DNA of 53,645 nucleotides, from assembly GCA_030655145.1 (NCBI GenBank), contig JAURWD010000174.1, positions 1 to 53,645 on the forward strand. The letters run 5' to 3'. Shown here piece by piece: positions 1-8,733 of this stretch (position 1 is its first letter; each line of letters begins with the position of its first letter). The DNA comes from Ferruginibacter sp. (lineage in GTDB: Bacteria; Bacteroidota; Bacteroidia; Chitinophagales; Chitinophagaceae). The notes under the pieces are model-generated. The model worked only from the letters and a program-made list of their open reading frames with translations. It was not told the DNA's origin and made no database searches. A program made the position numbers and the translations under genes.

Positions 1-374
1 TTTGAGAATTCCAGCAGCTTATGAAACTTGGTTTCGTTGCGCAGAAGGTTCCAAAGAGGATGGTAGCGATATTGTTTGCGCCCGCGAACATCAAAGCCTG
101 TGGCCTGTATGTGTCCATTTGGTTTAGTGCAGATCCAAACCCTATCCCAGGCGGGAGGGATCACGAGTTTTTGAATGCGGGTGATCTCGTCTACATCCTT
201 GACGGCCTTTTTTCCTAAAAAATAAGCGAACCCATTTTTCTTTTTCTCGCGGCTGATACCCGGATCCTTATCACTTACATAAACAAGATGTGCAGCCGAA
301 GCGGTGGCCTCATAATCGTTTACCAGTTTTACATGTTGGTTATGTGTAATTGGTGCGAGTTCCATTATTTCCAT
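1..374 (-). CDS. DNA topoisomerase IB, N-terminal part (cut by window edge)
   Basis: The ATG at 374-372 opens a frame that runs off the left edge, giving 124 codons. The translation contains LVIPPAWDRVWIC, PNGHIQATGFD and RGRKQYRYHPLW, which are hallmark motifs of the N-terminal domain of bacterial/poxvirus-type topoisomerase IB. That enzyme relaxes supercoils through a transient 3-prime phosphotyrosyl bond. The catalytic domain, including the active tyrosine, lies outside the window. A second in-frame ATG at 365-363 is an alternative start. The gene is separated from the next upstream gene on the same strand by an intrinsic terminator, so it probably has its own promoter. Family assignment is confident; activity cannot be judged from this fragment. 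Confidence 0.88.
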   Translation of the reverse strand, partial: MEIMELAPITHNQHVKLVNDYEATASAAHLVYVSDKDPGISREKKKNGFAYFLGKKAVKDVDEITRIQKLVIPPAWDRVWICTKPNGHIQATGFDVRGRKQYRYHPLWNLLRNETKFHKLLEFS

Positions 375-411
375 GTGTAGTGAATTAAATGCGTTGACCT
401 GCGAAAACAAA

Positions 412-440
412 AATCGGGCTACTGCAATGGTAGCCCGATT
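412..440 (-). terminator. Intrinsic terminator of the YciF-like gene
   Basis: A 10-bp perfect inverted repeat (412-421 with 431-440, 9-nt loop) is followed, reading the minus strand, by TTTTTGTTTT. It lies 20 bases past the stop of the YciF-like gene at 460 and ends that transcript before the topoisomerase gene. Confidence 0.85.
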
Positions 441-459
441 CCTGGTGACTTCTGGGCAA

Positions 460-1092
460 TTATTTCTTACGTGTTTTTGTCTTTAAGTTAACTGACGCAT
501 ATTCTTCGGCCGGCTCTTCTGTTTCTTGTTCTTCCATTCCTTCGGTAGCAGCTGATTGATTGATGCTTCCTTCAGCCAGACCGGTTAATGATTCGTCAGC
601 TTGTTTTTCTTCGTCAAGCGTTTGGCCCAACAAATTCTTTATCTCTTCATTTCCCATGGTTTTAGCCAGTTGTGCAAGGCCACCATAAGTCGCAATTTCG
701 TAGTGCTCTACTTTTTGCGCAGCCATGATCAAACCAGCGTCGCGGATGTGCGTCCCTTTTTCTGTTTCTTCGATTATACCATTGGCCTCTTCTACCAATC
801 CTGCCATCGCATCACATTTTTTTGCCTGGGCTTTCAATCCCAACAATTCAAAAATTTGTTCTAAACGCATTACCTGGTTTTTTGTTACTTCCAGGTGCTC
901 GCCAAAGGCTGCCTTCAATTCTTCTGAGGTTGCAGCTTTTTGCATTTTTGGGAGCGCTTTCGTTAAATGTTTTTCAGCCCAATAAATATCTTTAAGGCCA
1001 TCAACAAAGAATTCTTTGAACTCAGGACTATAAGATGTCTGCATTGAATCTTCAGCTTGCATTTTTGAAGAAGAAGTTTTTGACTTTGCCAT
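460..1092 (-). CDS. YciF-like ferritin-fold stress protein (DUF892)
   Basis: A 210-aa protein matching the YciF/DUF892 family. The pattern FKEFFVDGLKDIYWAEKHL near residue 25, with regularly spaced Glu and His residues in long helices to about residue 170, fits a ferritin-like four-helix bundle. The C-terminal 40 residues are acidic, then basic (ending KTKTRKK), and probably disordered. The open frame extends upstream to 1278, but that stretch resembles no family and overlaps the next gene, so I chose the Met starting MAKSKTSSSK. The family is linked to osmotic and general stress in enterobacteria; its exact activity is unknown. A TGGCAC box lies about 50 bases upstream (1148-1143). Confidence 0.85.
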   Translation of the reverse strand: MAKSKTSSSKMQAEDSMQTSYSPEFKEFFVDGLKDIYWAEKHLTKALPKMQKAATSEELKAAFGEHLEVTKNQVMRLEQIFELLGLKAQAKKCDAMAGLVEEANGIIEETEKGTHIRDAGLIMAAQKVEHYEIATYGGLAQLAKTMGNEEIKNLLGQTLDEEKQADESLTGLAEGSINQSAATEGMEEQETEEPAEEYASVNLKTKTRKK

Positions 1093-1193
1093 AATGTTTG
1101 TTTTTAGATAATTTTTATGTTTAAATAAGGGGATAAAATCTTGTGCCACCGCTTTTTTCCCAGCAACAAATGCGGGCTGCGTAAAGCATCGAC

Positions 1194-1376
1194 CTAATTT
1201 TTGTTCCTGGAAAACAGTTTTGAAACTACCCAGATCACGATGCCGACGATCAGCACTACGAGGATGGTACCGGTCCAAACCCCTGCTTTAAAAATTCCGC
1301 CAATTACTTCGCATCCGGAGAGCACGAAGACTGCCATTAAAATGATCGGGAGTATTGCTAACACATTTTTTTTCAT
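1194..1376 (-). CDS. Small lipoprotein with one membrane segment
   Basis: A 60-aa protein with a signal peptide and lipobox (VLSGC, lipidated Cys22), then EVIGGIFKAGVW and a second hydrophobic helix of about 20 residues ending in SKLFSRNKN. Short proteins of this pattern are common in Bacteroidota and, from memory, are sometimes auto-labelled phosphatidate cytidylyltransferase. At this length and without catalytic motifs that label cannot be right. The function is unknown. The position next to a YciF-like gene suggests an envelope-stress role (inference). Confidence 0.7.
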   Translation of the reverse strand: MKKNVLAILPIILMAVFVLSGCEVIGGIFKAGVWTGTILVVLIVGIVIWVVSKLFSRNKN

Positions 1377-1425
1377 GTTGATTGTTTGTAGTGATTAAAT
1401 GATCTATAAATAGTTGCCAGTAACG

Positions 1426-2007
1426 TCAGGAGGCCATCTCCATGATGCCAACCTGGTCCAGTGGAGTAAATAATTTTTTCGTGGTTTTCTTAAAATGACT
1501 CGGGCGGGACCCCGTAACTTTTGTGAATTGGTTGCTGAGGTGTGCGACACTGCTATAATTTAATTTCCAGGCAATCTCTGATATGGTGAGATCTTCATAC
1601 ATCAACATTTCCTTTGCCTTCTCGATCTTATGTGCTATGATATAGTCACTCAGGCAGATACCCGTTTCCTGGGAGAAAACATTTGCCAGGTAGGTGTAAT
1701 TATAATTTAGGTAGCTGCTTAAATAGTGAGAGGTTTTGAAGGAACAGATCATTGAATTATCACGCACCATTTTGATGATGCTACTTTTTATTTTTTCAAC
1801 CAATATGCCTTTGTTGTCTTCTAACAGGTCAAGTCCCCACACCAGGAGACGTTCCTTGAATTTTGCTTTCTGTTGCACAGACATTGCCTGCTTTAACTCT
1901 ACCATGCCCAGTTCGACTTTTGCATAAGTGATACCGAGGTCATCAAGGACCTTCTTCACTACCATTTTACACCGCACGCAAACCATGTGCTTTATATATA
2001 TATTCAT
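1426..2007 (-). CDS. AraC-type regulator with HMA-like N-terminus
   Basis: A 193-aa protein. The first 65 residues resemble a heavy-metal-associated fold: MNIYIKHMVCVRCKMVV carries a CxxC pair, and two strand-helix units follow. The C-terminal 100 residues are an AraC/XylS double helix-turn-helix, with DLTISEIAWKLNYSSVAHLSNQFTKVTGSRPSHFK as its second half (residues about 140-175). Such short HMA-AraC proteins occur widely in Bacteroidota without a known ligand. The CxxC suggests metal or redox sensing (inference). It is likely transcribed alone. Confidence 0.85.
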   Translation of the reverse strand: MNIYIKHMVCVRCKMVVKKVLDDLGITYAKVELGMVELKQAMSVQQKAKFKERLLVWGLDLLEDNKGILVEKIKSSIIKMVRDNSMICSFKTSHYLSSYLNYNYTYLANVFSQETGICLSDYIIAHKIEKAKEMLMYEDLTISEIAWKLNYSSVAHLSNQFTKVTGSRPSHFKKTTKKLFTPLDQVGIMEMAS

Positions 2008-2318
2008 AGCCAGTTATTTCACAGCAAGTAATACAAACCGTCTGCCATAAAGAGGAAGTATAACACAGCCGTAAACACTGCATTTTAAATGAATATTCGC
2101 GATGGGAAAATTATAGACTAACCGCCGAAACACTCACCAGTGTTGCGTTGTACGAGACTCGAACTTGCTATGTCATTTGAATAGATGAGCGGCAGTTAAG
2201 AACCCTCAATCCAACAGGAAAAAATTCTGAGTAAATTATTCTACATCAAAAGTCCAGGTAAAGAAAAAAAAATTTGCAGCCGTAAAAGCGCAAAAAAACA
2301 AGGTAGTTAAAGGTAGTG
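2008..2318. other. 311-bp gene-free stretch
   Basis: This separates the AraC-type gene from the end of the REC-PAS kinase gene. It holds only short inverted repeats, such as AACACT-cacc-AGTGTT at 2129-2144, and a run of A near 2270. I see no convincing promoter or terminator. It must carry the promoter of the AraC-type gene. Confidence 0.6.
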
Positions 2319-3758
2319 CTATTGAGAGAATTTAATGATGAACATGCTACCATTATCAACCTGTGATTGTACTTCAATTTGCGCATTATGGCTTTGCAAA
2401 ATGTTGAGTGTGGTTGCAAGGCCAAGCCCGATACCATTTCGTTTCGAAGTGAAGTATGGTTCAAAAAGACGCGCCTTATTTTCAGGGCTGATACCGCATC
2501 CGTTATCACTGATAAAAAGTTGTGGCTGTTTATTCTGGCAACTGGTAATTACTTCGATAGCGCCTGTGTCATCCGGTACCGCTTCGATCGCGTTCACCAA
2601 TATATTCAGGATGGCCATTTCCAATTTTGGCGCATCAGCTTTAATCATGCATTCGTTGTCATCGTAAGAAGCAACCAACTTAATATTCCGTAGCATGACT
2701 TTGTCCTGCAGTGAGGCCGCAACTGTTTTCACCATTTCGTTTAGTGAAACGTTGTTCAAACTAATTTCAGCAGGGCGGGAGCTTTGCAGCAGTTCGGTAA
2801 CGAGATCGTTTATACGCTGACCGTTCCGGTGAATAATGTCGAGGTAAAAATTATTGTCATCTTCCGGCTCAGCAGTTTGCATCAGGTTTTCCACCGCGAG
2901 TTTGATATTGTTCAGCGGGTTGCGTACCTCATGCGCCAGGGTGCGGATAAACCGACCGGAGGCCGCCATTTTTTCGGCCTGTAAGCTGGCCTGCTCAGCT
3001 TTTTTAATATCTGTAACGTCATGGATAATTCCCTGCAGATAACTTTCATTACTGCTGTCTACTTCAACTGAAGCGGTCACGAGACAGGTTTTAATTTCCT
3101 TGTCAACGGTGATGAAATCAAGCTCGTAGTTTTCTATTTCACCGTCTGTTTTAACCATCTTCATGAAGTGTTCAACGTCCGCGGAATTCTTAATGAATTC
3201 GGTTAGCTTTCTGCCGATGCAATCTTCCACATCTACATCAAGTATGTCTGTTACCGCATAGTTGATAGTGGTGATGGTAGTGTCGGGGAGTGCGATAAAT
3301 ACGATGTCTTTCGACTTTTCGAAAATGCTGCGGTACCTGGTTTCACTTTCACGGATCTTTTGCAGATTATTGAAACGTTCAAGGGTATATCGAATGGTCC
3401 GTTCAAGCTTGTCTTCGTCTAGATCAGCCTTGATGAGGTAGTCAAAGGCTCCGGCTTTTGTAGCCTCGATATCAATATTATAGTTTCCTTTACCGGTCAA
3501 CAAAATGATCGGCGTTAAAGTGTTTTTCGCCAACACATCTTTGATAAGTTCAACCCCATTCCTGGCGCCAAGGCGATAATCACAAAAACAAATTGTATAA
3601 GGATTAGTTACAAGTTCTTCGATAGCATCATTGTACCGCTGCACCCATTTGATCTCAAATTGCCACGCTGAAATATTTTTAAAATAGTCGCAAATAAGGA
3701 TAAAATCATCCTCGTCATCTTCCACAACCAACACATTTAATACTTGTAAACTTTGCAT
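2319..3758 (-). CDS. REC-PAS hybrid histidine kinase
   Basis: A 479-aa cytoplasmic protein with the receiver domain first. REC spans about residues 7-128, with acidic EDDEDD at 13-18, phospho-acceptor Asp60 in CDYRLG, T88 and K110. PAS spans about 140-255. The HisKA motif AHEVRNPLNNIK has His276. The HATPase carries Asn389, DNGCGIS at 418-424 and GIGLGLA at 442-448. All catalytic residues are present. The receiver-first layout suggests the kinase is switched by phosphate received from another kinase. It follows the multi-PAS kinase gene by 10 bases and the NtrC gene beyond, so the three form one operon. A close paralog lies at 10789-12255 on the other strand. Confidence 0.92.
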   Translation of the reverse strand: MQSLQVLNVLVVEDDEDDFILICDYFKNISAWQFEIKWVQRYNDAIEELVTNPYTICFCDYRLGARNGVELIKDVLAKNTLTPIILLTGKGNYNIDIEATKAGAFDYLIKADLDEDKLERTIRYTLERFNNLQKIRESETRYRSIFEKSKDIVFIALPDTTITTINYAVTDILDVDVEDCIGRKLTEFIKNSADVEHFMKMVKTDGEIENYELDFITVDKEIKTCLVTASVEVDSSNESYLQGIIHDVTDIKKAEQASLQAEKMAASGRFIRTLAHEVRNPLNNIKLAVENLMQTAEPEDDNNFYLDIIHRNGQRINDLVTELLQSSRPAEISLNNVSLNEMVKTVAASLQDKVMLRNIKLVASYDDNECMIKADAPKLEMAILNILVNAIEAVPDDTGAIEVITSCQNKQPQLFISDNGCGISPENKARLFEPYFTSKRNGIGLGLATTLNILQSHNAQIEVQSQVDNGSMFIIKFSQ

Positions 3759-3768
3759 CTAAAAAATA

Positions 3769-5733
3769 TTATTGTTTTTGCGGTAAAATGATAAAGAATT
3801 CGGCTCCGTTGCCGGGTTCACTTTCGGCGTAAATAACGCCTTTGTGATTTGTTACAATTTTCTTGCAAATGCTTAGCCCGATACCGGTTCCCGGGTATTC
3901 CGATTTTCCTTGCAGGCGTTGGAACAACTGGAATATTTTAGTGGCATATTGTTGTTCAAAACCTACACCATTGTCCCGGATACGAATGAGGTAATAGGTT
4001 TCCAAATTGTCAAGTTGAAATTGCTTTTTATCTTGCTCAGTTGCTTCCGCGCAGTTGATGGTGATCTCCAGCGGTACATCTTCTCTGCGAAATTTTATAG
4101 AGTTGCTGAGAATGTTCGCGAAGAGTTGTTGCATCTGGCTTGCAATGGCTTCTACTTCCGGGAGCGGGCCCACGGAAACTTTTGTGTTGGTCTCGGCAAT
4201 ATTGAGATCCAGGTCCTCGAGAACTTGTTTTGCCACAAGGCCGAGATCCACTAATTCCGGCGGTGGATTATTTAAACTGATACGCGAAAATTCTAAGAGG
4301 TTGTCGATCAGTTTGCGCATATTATCGCAAGCGGCCACCATCCTGGCGATATAAGTATTACCATCGTCGCCAAGTTTGTTGCCAAACCGAAGTTGTAGCC
4401 GTTGGCTGAAGGTTGAGATCTTTCTCAGTGGCTCCTGGAGATCATGAGAAGCTACATAGGCAAACTCTTCAAGTTCGCGGTTGGAACGGTTCAATTCCAG
4501 GATCTTGTCTTCTAAACTTTTTTCGTGCTCCCGCAATTCAGTCACATCCCGTGTAGTACCGATGATCCTTTGTATGCTGCGGTTATTGTCGAGAATTATT
4601 TTGCCAAAGGTCGACAGCATTTTCCGCACGCCTTTGTTGTCTGTTATTTCATAGTCCCACCGGTAACTTTCCTGTTGCTGTAATTTTGTCCCCCTCGTAA
4701 GTTTTCCTTTTTCGTAGTCTGCCGGGTTAATGTGTTTTTGATAAAGCGCTTCATTGATCGCGAGGGTAGTTTTATCCGCGGGATCATACCCGAATATTTC
4801 GAACATACCCTCGGTCCAGTTGATGTTTTTGCCCTCGGGATCACTTTCCCAACTGCCATAATTCAAAAACTTTTCATTTTCCAACATCATCTCCTGGTAC
4901 TCAGAGAGGTGCTTCATAGTTTCCTCCTGCAGGCTGATATCGCGGAGTATACTCATTACACGTTTCAGCATTCCGTTTTCATCGAATTCCAGGCGGGCAT
5001 GTTCCGAAACGGTGACTATGTTATCTTTTAAAGTTTTGAACTGGTACTTGATAGAATAACCATCCTTGAACAATCCTTCTTTTAGTCCCTGCTCAAAGCG
5101 CAGGAAGGAGGCGTCTTTCAAAATCCGGTTAGAAAACAATTCGGGACTTAGTGCCGCTTCTTCCAGGTCGGGCTCATATTCCATCAGGTGGTACATTCCC
5201 TTCGTCCAGTAAAGCCGATCGTTGGCAACGTCCCACATAGAAAAGCCGAATTTCAGGATCGATTCGGCGTCGTTCATTAATTGATCCGCGGTGTTATTTT
5301 TTAAGACCGGGATGGCGGACTTTGCAGCATTTTCTAATTGTATGTAATAGTAAGATTTATGGAGCTTCCGCACCTTTAAACGGTAGTAGCTATATTTTTT
5401 TCCTTTGCCAACGAGTTTGTAAACCCCGTCAGGCATTTTTGTAAGGTCGTCGCCATTGATAAGCGCATCCATCGCGGCTTTAAAAGAAACCTGGTCTTCC
5501 TTATTTAATAGCGGGTAAAAACTATATTTCCACTCTGCCAGGTCTTCAATGGTGTAATTCAATTCATCCGTAAACATGCTATTCGCGTACACGATCACAT
5601 CTTTTTCATTGTTGTAAAAAAGAATTGGTTCCGCAGCGAAAAATGAAAAATTCTTACCGAAAAAATTATGATCTCCTTCCTGGTCAAACGTGTCGCGTAT
5701 GTAGGAGAAATCATTAAGTAAGGAATCCAGCAT
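3769..5733 (-). CDS. Multi-PAS histidine kinase
   Basis: A 654-aa soluble sensor kinase without membrane segments. PAS-like modules occupy about residues 25-135, 155-270 and 285-400, the last two followed by PAC-type sequences (ILRDIS, GTTRDVTEL). A short coiled coil (400-425) leads to HisKA, AYVASHDLQEPLRK, with His430. The HATPase has NSIKFR, RDNGVGF and GTGIGLSICKKIV. This HisKA subtype is common in bacteriophytochrome-like kinases. The gene sits 5 bases after the NtrC-type regulator and 10 bases before the REC-PAS kinase. The natural partners are therefore the NtrC protein and the neighbouring receivers. The signal sensed is unknown. Confidence 0.92.
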   Translation of the reverse strand: MLDSLLNDFSYIRDTFDQEGDHNFFGKNFSFFAAEPILFYNNEKDVIVYANSMFTDELNYTIEDLAEWKYSFYPLLNKEDQVSFKAAMDALINGDDLTKMPDGVYKLVGKGKKYSYYRLKVRKLHKSYYYIQLENAAKSAIPVLKNNTADQLMNDAESILKFGFSMWDVANDRLYWTKGMYHLMEYEPDLEEAALSPELFSNRILKDASFLRFEQGLKEGLFKDGYSIKYQFKTLKDNIVTVSEHARLEFDENGMLKRVMSILRDISLQEETMKHLSEYQEMMLENEKFLNYGSWESDPEGKNINWTEGMFEIFGYDPADKTTLAINEALYQKHINPADYEKGKLTRGTKLQQQESYRWDYEITDNKGVRKMLSTFGKIILDNNRSIQRIIGTTRDVTELREHEKSLEDKILELNRSNRELEEFAYVASHDLQEPLRKISTFSQRLQLRFGNKLGDDGNTYIARMVAACDNMRKLIDNLLEFSRISLNNPPPELVDLGLVAKQVLEDLDLNIAETNTKVSVGPLPEVEAIASQMQQLFANILSNSIKFRREDVPLEITINCAEATEQDKKQFQLDNLETYYLIRIRDNGVGFEQQYATKIFQLFQRLQGKSEYPGTGIGLSICKKIVTNHKGVIYAESEPGNGAEFFIILPQKQ

Positions 5734-5738
5734 AATAA

Positions 5739-7253
5739 TTATTGTTCATTGAATTCATTATACTGCTTCATCTTATTGTACAGCGTTTTGCGATCTACGT
5801 TCAAGAGTTTAGCCGCTTTGCTTTTGTTGAAATTTGCTTTTTTCAAAGCGTCAACGATCATTTCATATTCCGCGTCAATGCTGATTGATTTTAGCGTGTG
5901 TTTGCTTAACCTGTTGATTTCTTCTACCTGGGCAGCTGGCACGGCACTGCTGTCCACATTTTGCTCTGTTAAGTTTGCCGCCAGGTTGATCGCATTTTCT
6001 TCAGCGGTCGCTTCCTCTTCAGTCGCGGGATCAAAAACCAGGCGTTTGTGATTAACCAGTTCGAAGGGTAGGGCGGTAACATCGATAATATCTGCACCGG
6101 ATAACAAAGCCGAGCGCTTAACCACATTCTTTAACTCACGAAGGTTACCTGGCCATTTATACACTTTAAATATTTGCTCAACTTCAGGACTAAATCCTTT
6201 CACTTGTTTGTCCAGTTCCGCATTGCTTTTATTCAGGAAGAAATGTGCAAAGGTCATGATGTCGTTCCTGCGTTCCCGTAAGGGTGGCACTGTGATACTA
6301 AACTCATTGAACCGGTAATAAAGATCTTCGCGGAAGCGACCAATTTTTGCCGCATCCCACAACAGTTCATTGCTCGCTACAATAATGCGGATATCAAGAT
6401 CAATGTCTTTATTCCCGCCCACGCGGCGAAGTTTTCTTTCCTGAACCACGCGAAGCAGCGAAACCTGCACATCGTACGAAAGGTTTGCAATTTCATCAAG
6501 GAATACAGTGCCGCCGTTGGCAAGCTCCAGGCTGCCTATTTTTTGATTTAAAGCACCAGTGAAGGAACCTTTTTCATGGCCAAACAATTCACTTGCAGCC
6601 AGCTCTTTTGAAAGTGCACCGCAATCAATGGCAATGAAAGGGGCCTGGCTTCTCTTACTGCGGGCGTGTATTTCCTGGGCAATGGCTTCTTTACCACTTC
6701 CACTTTCGCCCGAGATGATAACACTATAATTTGTAGGCGCGACAAGATCCATCTGGCGAAGAATGTCTTTAAATTCGCGACTCTCACCGAAGATATATTT
6801 CACATTCTTGTCAGCTTTTACTGCATTGGCGTTACCAGTGCGTGTGCGAACTGTACCGTTAGATACGGAAGGTTCAGGCGCAGTACCGTTGGCTGCGCTT
6901 GCAATAGCGGTTTTGATGGTGATCAGGATCTCCTCTGGGAATAAAGGTTTGGTGACATAATCAAAAGCGCCGTGCTTCATAACCTCAACAGCCATTTTGA
7001 TTTCGCTGTACCCGGTGATAATGATCACAGGAACCTCTGGTGTTACCTGCTTTATTTGTATGAGTAGTTCCTTACCGTCGGTGTCACCCAAACGGAAATC
7101 ACACAAAATAGCATCAGGCTTGTTTCTCTCCAGTTCTTCTAATCCCTTCTTGCCTGAGTGCGTTAGTTTAACTTCAAATTGATGGCGGGTAAAAAATCGC
7201 TCGAGTAAAAGACACATGTCCATGTCATCATCAATAATCAAGAGTTTTTTCAT
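5739..7253 (-). CDS. NtrC-type sigma-54 activator (response regulator)
   Basis: A 504-aa regulator with REC (residues 1-120; D8-D10, Asp52, T80, K102) and AAA+ (about 150-400). The AAA+ domain has Walker A GESGSGKE at 182-189, the sigma-54 contact loop GSFTGA at 229-234 and Walker B VFLDEI at 250-255. A Fis-type HTH ends the protein (NKSKAAKLLNVDRKTLYNKM). The variable segment 410-460 is Ala/Glu-rich. All parts needed to activate RNA polymerase with sigma-54 are present. It is first in a three-gene operon with two kinases. It is a candidate activator of the TGGCAC-type promoters in this window, although its own targets are not known. Confidence 0.92.
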   Translation of the reverse strand: MKKLLIIDDDMDMCLLLERFFTRHQFEVKLTHSGKKGLEELERNKPDAILCDFRLGDTDGKELLIQIKQVTPEVPVIIITGYSEIKMAVEVMKHGAFDYVTKPLFPEEILITIKTAIASAANGTAPEPSVSNGTVRTRTGNANAVKADKNVKYIFGESREFKDILRQMDLVAPTNYSVIISGESGSGKEAIAQEIHARSKRSQAPFIAIDCGALSKELAASELFGHEKGSFTGALNQKIGSLELANGGTVFLDEIANLSYDVQVSLLRVVQERKLRRVGGNKDIDLDIRIIVASNELLWDAAKIGRFREDLYYRFNEFSITVPPLRERRNDIMTFAHFFLNKSNAELDKQVKGFSPEVEQIFKVYKWPGNLRELKNVVKRSALLSGADIIDVTALPFELVNHKRLVFDPATEEEATAEENAINLAANLTEQNVDSSAVPAAQVEEINRLSKHTLKSISIDAEYEMIVDALKKANFNKSKAAKLLNVDRKTLYNKMKQYNEFNEQ

Positions 7254-7280
7254 GCTTGCGGTAAATTTTTATTTATAGAT

Positions 7281-7288
7281 CAAATTTA
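7281..7288 (-). promoter_or_regulatory. Possible -7 box for the NtrC-kinase operon
   Basis: The minus strand reads TAAATTTG, matching the Bacteroidota primary-sigma -7 consensus TAnnTTTG, 28 bases before the start codon at 7253. No clear -33 TTG is present at the expected distance, so this is tentative. Confidence 0.35.
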
Positions 7289-7572
7289 AAATTGCCCGTA
7301 AATGCTACGGTTGTTTGGTGGAATGAATATTTCAAAGTGTGGTATCCTGGAGCCAGGACCGGGTCCAAAAAAATGGGTGACTCGGCTTCATTTTAAGTTT
7401 TACGGTTTATCAGTCGAATGCTTGAACATGGAGTCACGGACAGAAATTTGATATCCCACTAAGAATAGCAACAATTTATCCAAATCTTAGGCGCCCAAAA
7501 AAACAATGCAAAAAGTAGGTCTCGCGCCCAACACTGCATGGTATTTAGATTTCTTGACTTGAAAGATACATG

Positions 7573-7597
7573 AATATTGCCCAAGTTGGGGAATATT
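7573..7597. repeat. 25-bp near-perfect palindrome
   Basis: The left arm 7573-7584 reads AATATTGCCCAA, the centre is G, and the right arm 7586-7597 is its reverse complement with one mismatch. It could be an operator for a dimeric regulator about 320 bp upstream of the NtrC-type gene. It could instead be a weak terminator reading plus, given the T-rich sequence that follows. Function unknown. Confidence 0.6.
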
Positions 7598-7750
7598 TTG
7601 TTTTACCGAGGAGGAAGTAATTACCCTATTGGGAATTTTCGCCAACGCTGGAAGATGATGACGCTGGCCACGAAACTTAATTTAATGCTAAAGCGAATAA
7701 AACTCCATTTATTTACCGGGTAGCCGGCAGTTTTTTAGTCTGTATGCTTG

Positions 7751-8092
7751 TTATTTATCTGTCCGTTGTGGTACTTCTTTGCCGGGTTCTTCGAATTCAG
7801 GTTCCGGAGCTGCTCCATCGCCAGGTTCTTCTACGGGAACCGGGGGTACAGGTTGGCCCGGCTGGTCATCTTCCGCAGGCGGCACTGGCGGCTGTTTGTC
7901 AGGCGCACGTTGGTCGCCACCCGAAGTTCCGATCTCATGAGTATTATGGATGGGGGCCAGATCCTCGCTCGATGTCGGCTGCTTTTCTTTACGCAAAGCC
8001 TGATCTACAGGGTTTTGGTTGGACCCATTGGAGGGGTTCGTTTTATTCCATTCTTCATTTTCGGACCCATGGGTCCTGTTTGATTCTGCCAT
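7751..8092 (-). CDS. Proline/glutamate-rich disordered protein
   Basis: A 113-aa hydrophilic protein with no signal peptide or membrane segment. The N-terminal half is rich in Asn, Ser and Glu. The C-terminal half is rich in Pro, Glu, Gly and Asp, with PVPPxP-type repeats, and is almost certainly disordered. I recognise no family. Longer plus-strand frames cover the same bases but look like shadows: they lack family features, and the acidic, Pro-rich composition of the minus frame resembles small stress-type proteins of this group. It is divergent from the receiver gene at 8250. Confidence 0.5.
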   Translation of the reverse strand: MAESNRTHGSENEEWNKTNPSNGSNQNPVDQALRKEKQPTSSEDLAPIHNTHEIGTSGGDQRAPDKQPPVPPAEDDQPGQPVPPVPVEEPGDGAAPEPEFEEPGKEVPQRTDK

Positions 8093-8249
8093 ATGCTGAG
8101 TTTTCCTTTAACCTTACTTAATAAAATAACGTACCATTTATTGATTTCCGGGGATGTCATAGTGTTTTTCACATTTTGTCAAACCACACAGCTACATAAA
8201 ATACAACCCTGCCTTCTTTCCCATATCTTTACCAAAACACCACAAATAC

Positions 8250-8684
8250 ATGAACAGGCATTTTATAATGGTTGCAGAAGACGATGCAGATGACCGTTAT
8301 CTTATGCAAACTGCCCTTGATGAAACCGGCTTTAAAGAAGATGTAAGCTTTGTTGATAACGGAGTTGAACTGATTCACCACCTTGAAGCCCTAGACGAAC
8401 AGGATGGAGCCTCGGGCTTTCCCCGGCTGATCATGCTCGATCTGAATATGCCCAAAATGGACGGTCGCGAAGTGTTGAAAAAAATCAAAAGCCACGATAA
8501 CTTCAAAAGGATCCCTGTAGTTGTTTTCAGCACAACAAAGAACCAGCTTGAAGTTCAGCGTTGTTACGACCTTGGCGCTAATACGTATATCGTAAAACCG
8601 GCCAGCTATGACCGACTGGTGGAAACCATTCGCGAAGTTTGTACGTACTGGTTTAAAACCGCCACGCTGATCGACCATCACTGA
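8250..8684 (+). CDS. Single-domain response regulator (Rcp1-like)
   Basis: A 144-aa stand-alone receiver. The acidic pair is in MVAEDDADD, the phospho-acceptor Asp in MLDLNMPKMDG, the Ser/Thr in FSTTKN and the Lys in IVKPAS. The extended loop before the phospho-site (EALDEQDGASGFPR) is typical of Rcp1-type receivers that pair with phytochrome-like kinases. There is no output domain, so it probably carries phosphate between kinases or acts by protein contact. The likely partners are the kinases at 3769-5733, 2319-3758 and 10789-12255 (inference from proximity). Confidence 0.9.
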   Translation: MNRHFIMVAEDDADDRYLMQTALDETGFKEDVSFVDNGVELIHHLEALDEQDGASGFPRLIMLDLNMPKMDGREVLKKIKSHDNFKRIPVVVFSTTKNQLEVQRCYDLGANTYIVKPASYDRLVETIREVCTYWFKTATLIDHH

Positions 8685-8691
8685 TAAAAAA

Positions 8692-8713
8692 AGGCGGATC
8701 CGAAGGCCCGCCT
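8692..8713. terminator. Bidirectional terminator between receiver and YtxH genes
   Basis: AGGCGG at 8692-8697 pairs with CCGCCT at 8708-8713. Read on the minus strand the stem is followed by a run of seven T; on the plus strand by GCAATTTTATCTTTT. It sits between convergent genes and serves mainly the minus-strand YtxH gene. Confidence 0.75.
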
Positions 8714-8733
8714 GCAATTTTATCTTTTCTTTC

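Larger units (their letters stand above)
7254..7750. other. 497-bp gene-free stretch with a 25-bp palindrome
   Basis: No credible reading frame was found. Notable contents are TCCTGG-ag-CCAGGA near 7350 and a 25-bp near-perfect palindrome at 7573-7597: arms of 12, one mismatch, central G. On the plus strand the palindrome is followed by TTTTGTTTT. Several GCCCAA words recur (near 7492, 7537 and 7579). The stretch must hold the promoter of the NtrC-kinase operon. Confidence 0.6.

Noticed and set aside
1093..1278. Upstream extension of the YciF-like gene frame
   Set aside because: The extra 62 residues are not family-like and run into the neighbouring lipoprotein gene; MAKSKTSSSK is a better start.
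2141..2210. tRNA-like T-loop sequence (GTTCGAGTC on the minus strand)
   Set aside because: The T-stem has mismatches, and no acceptor stem, D-arm or proper anticodon arm can be formed around it.
7744..8121. Plus-strand ORFs covering the disordered-protein gene
   Set aside because: No family features; the minus-strand frame has the acidic, proline-rich composition of a real small protein.
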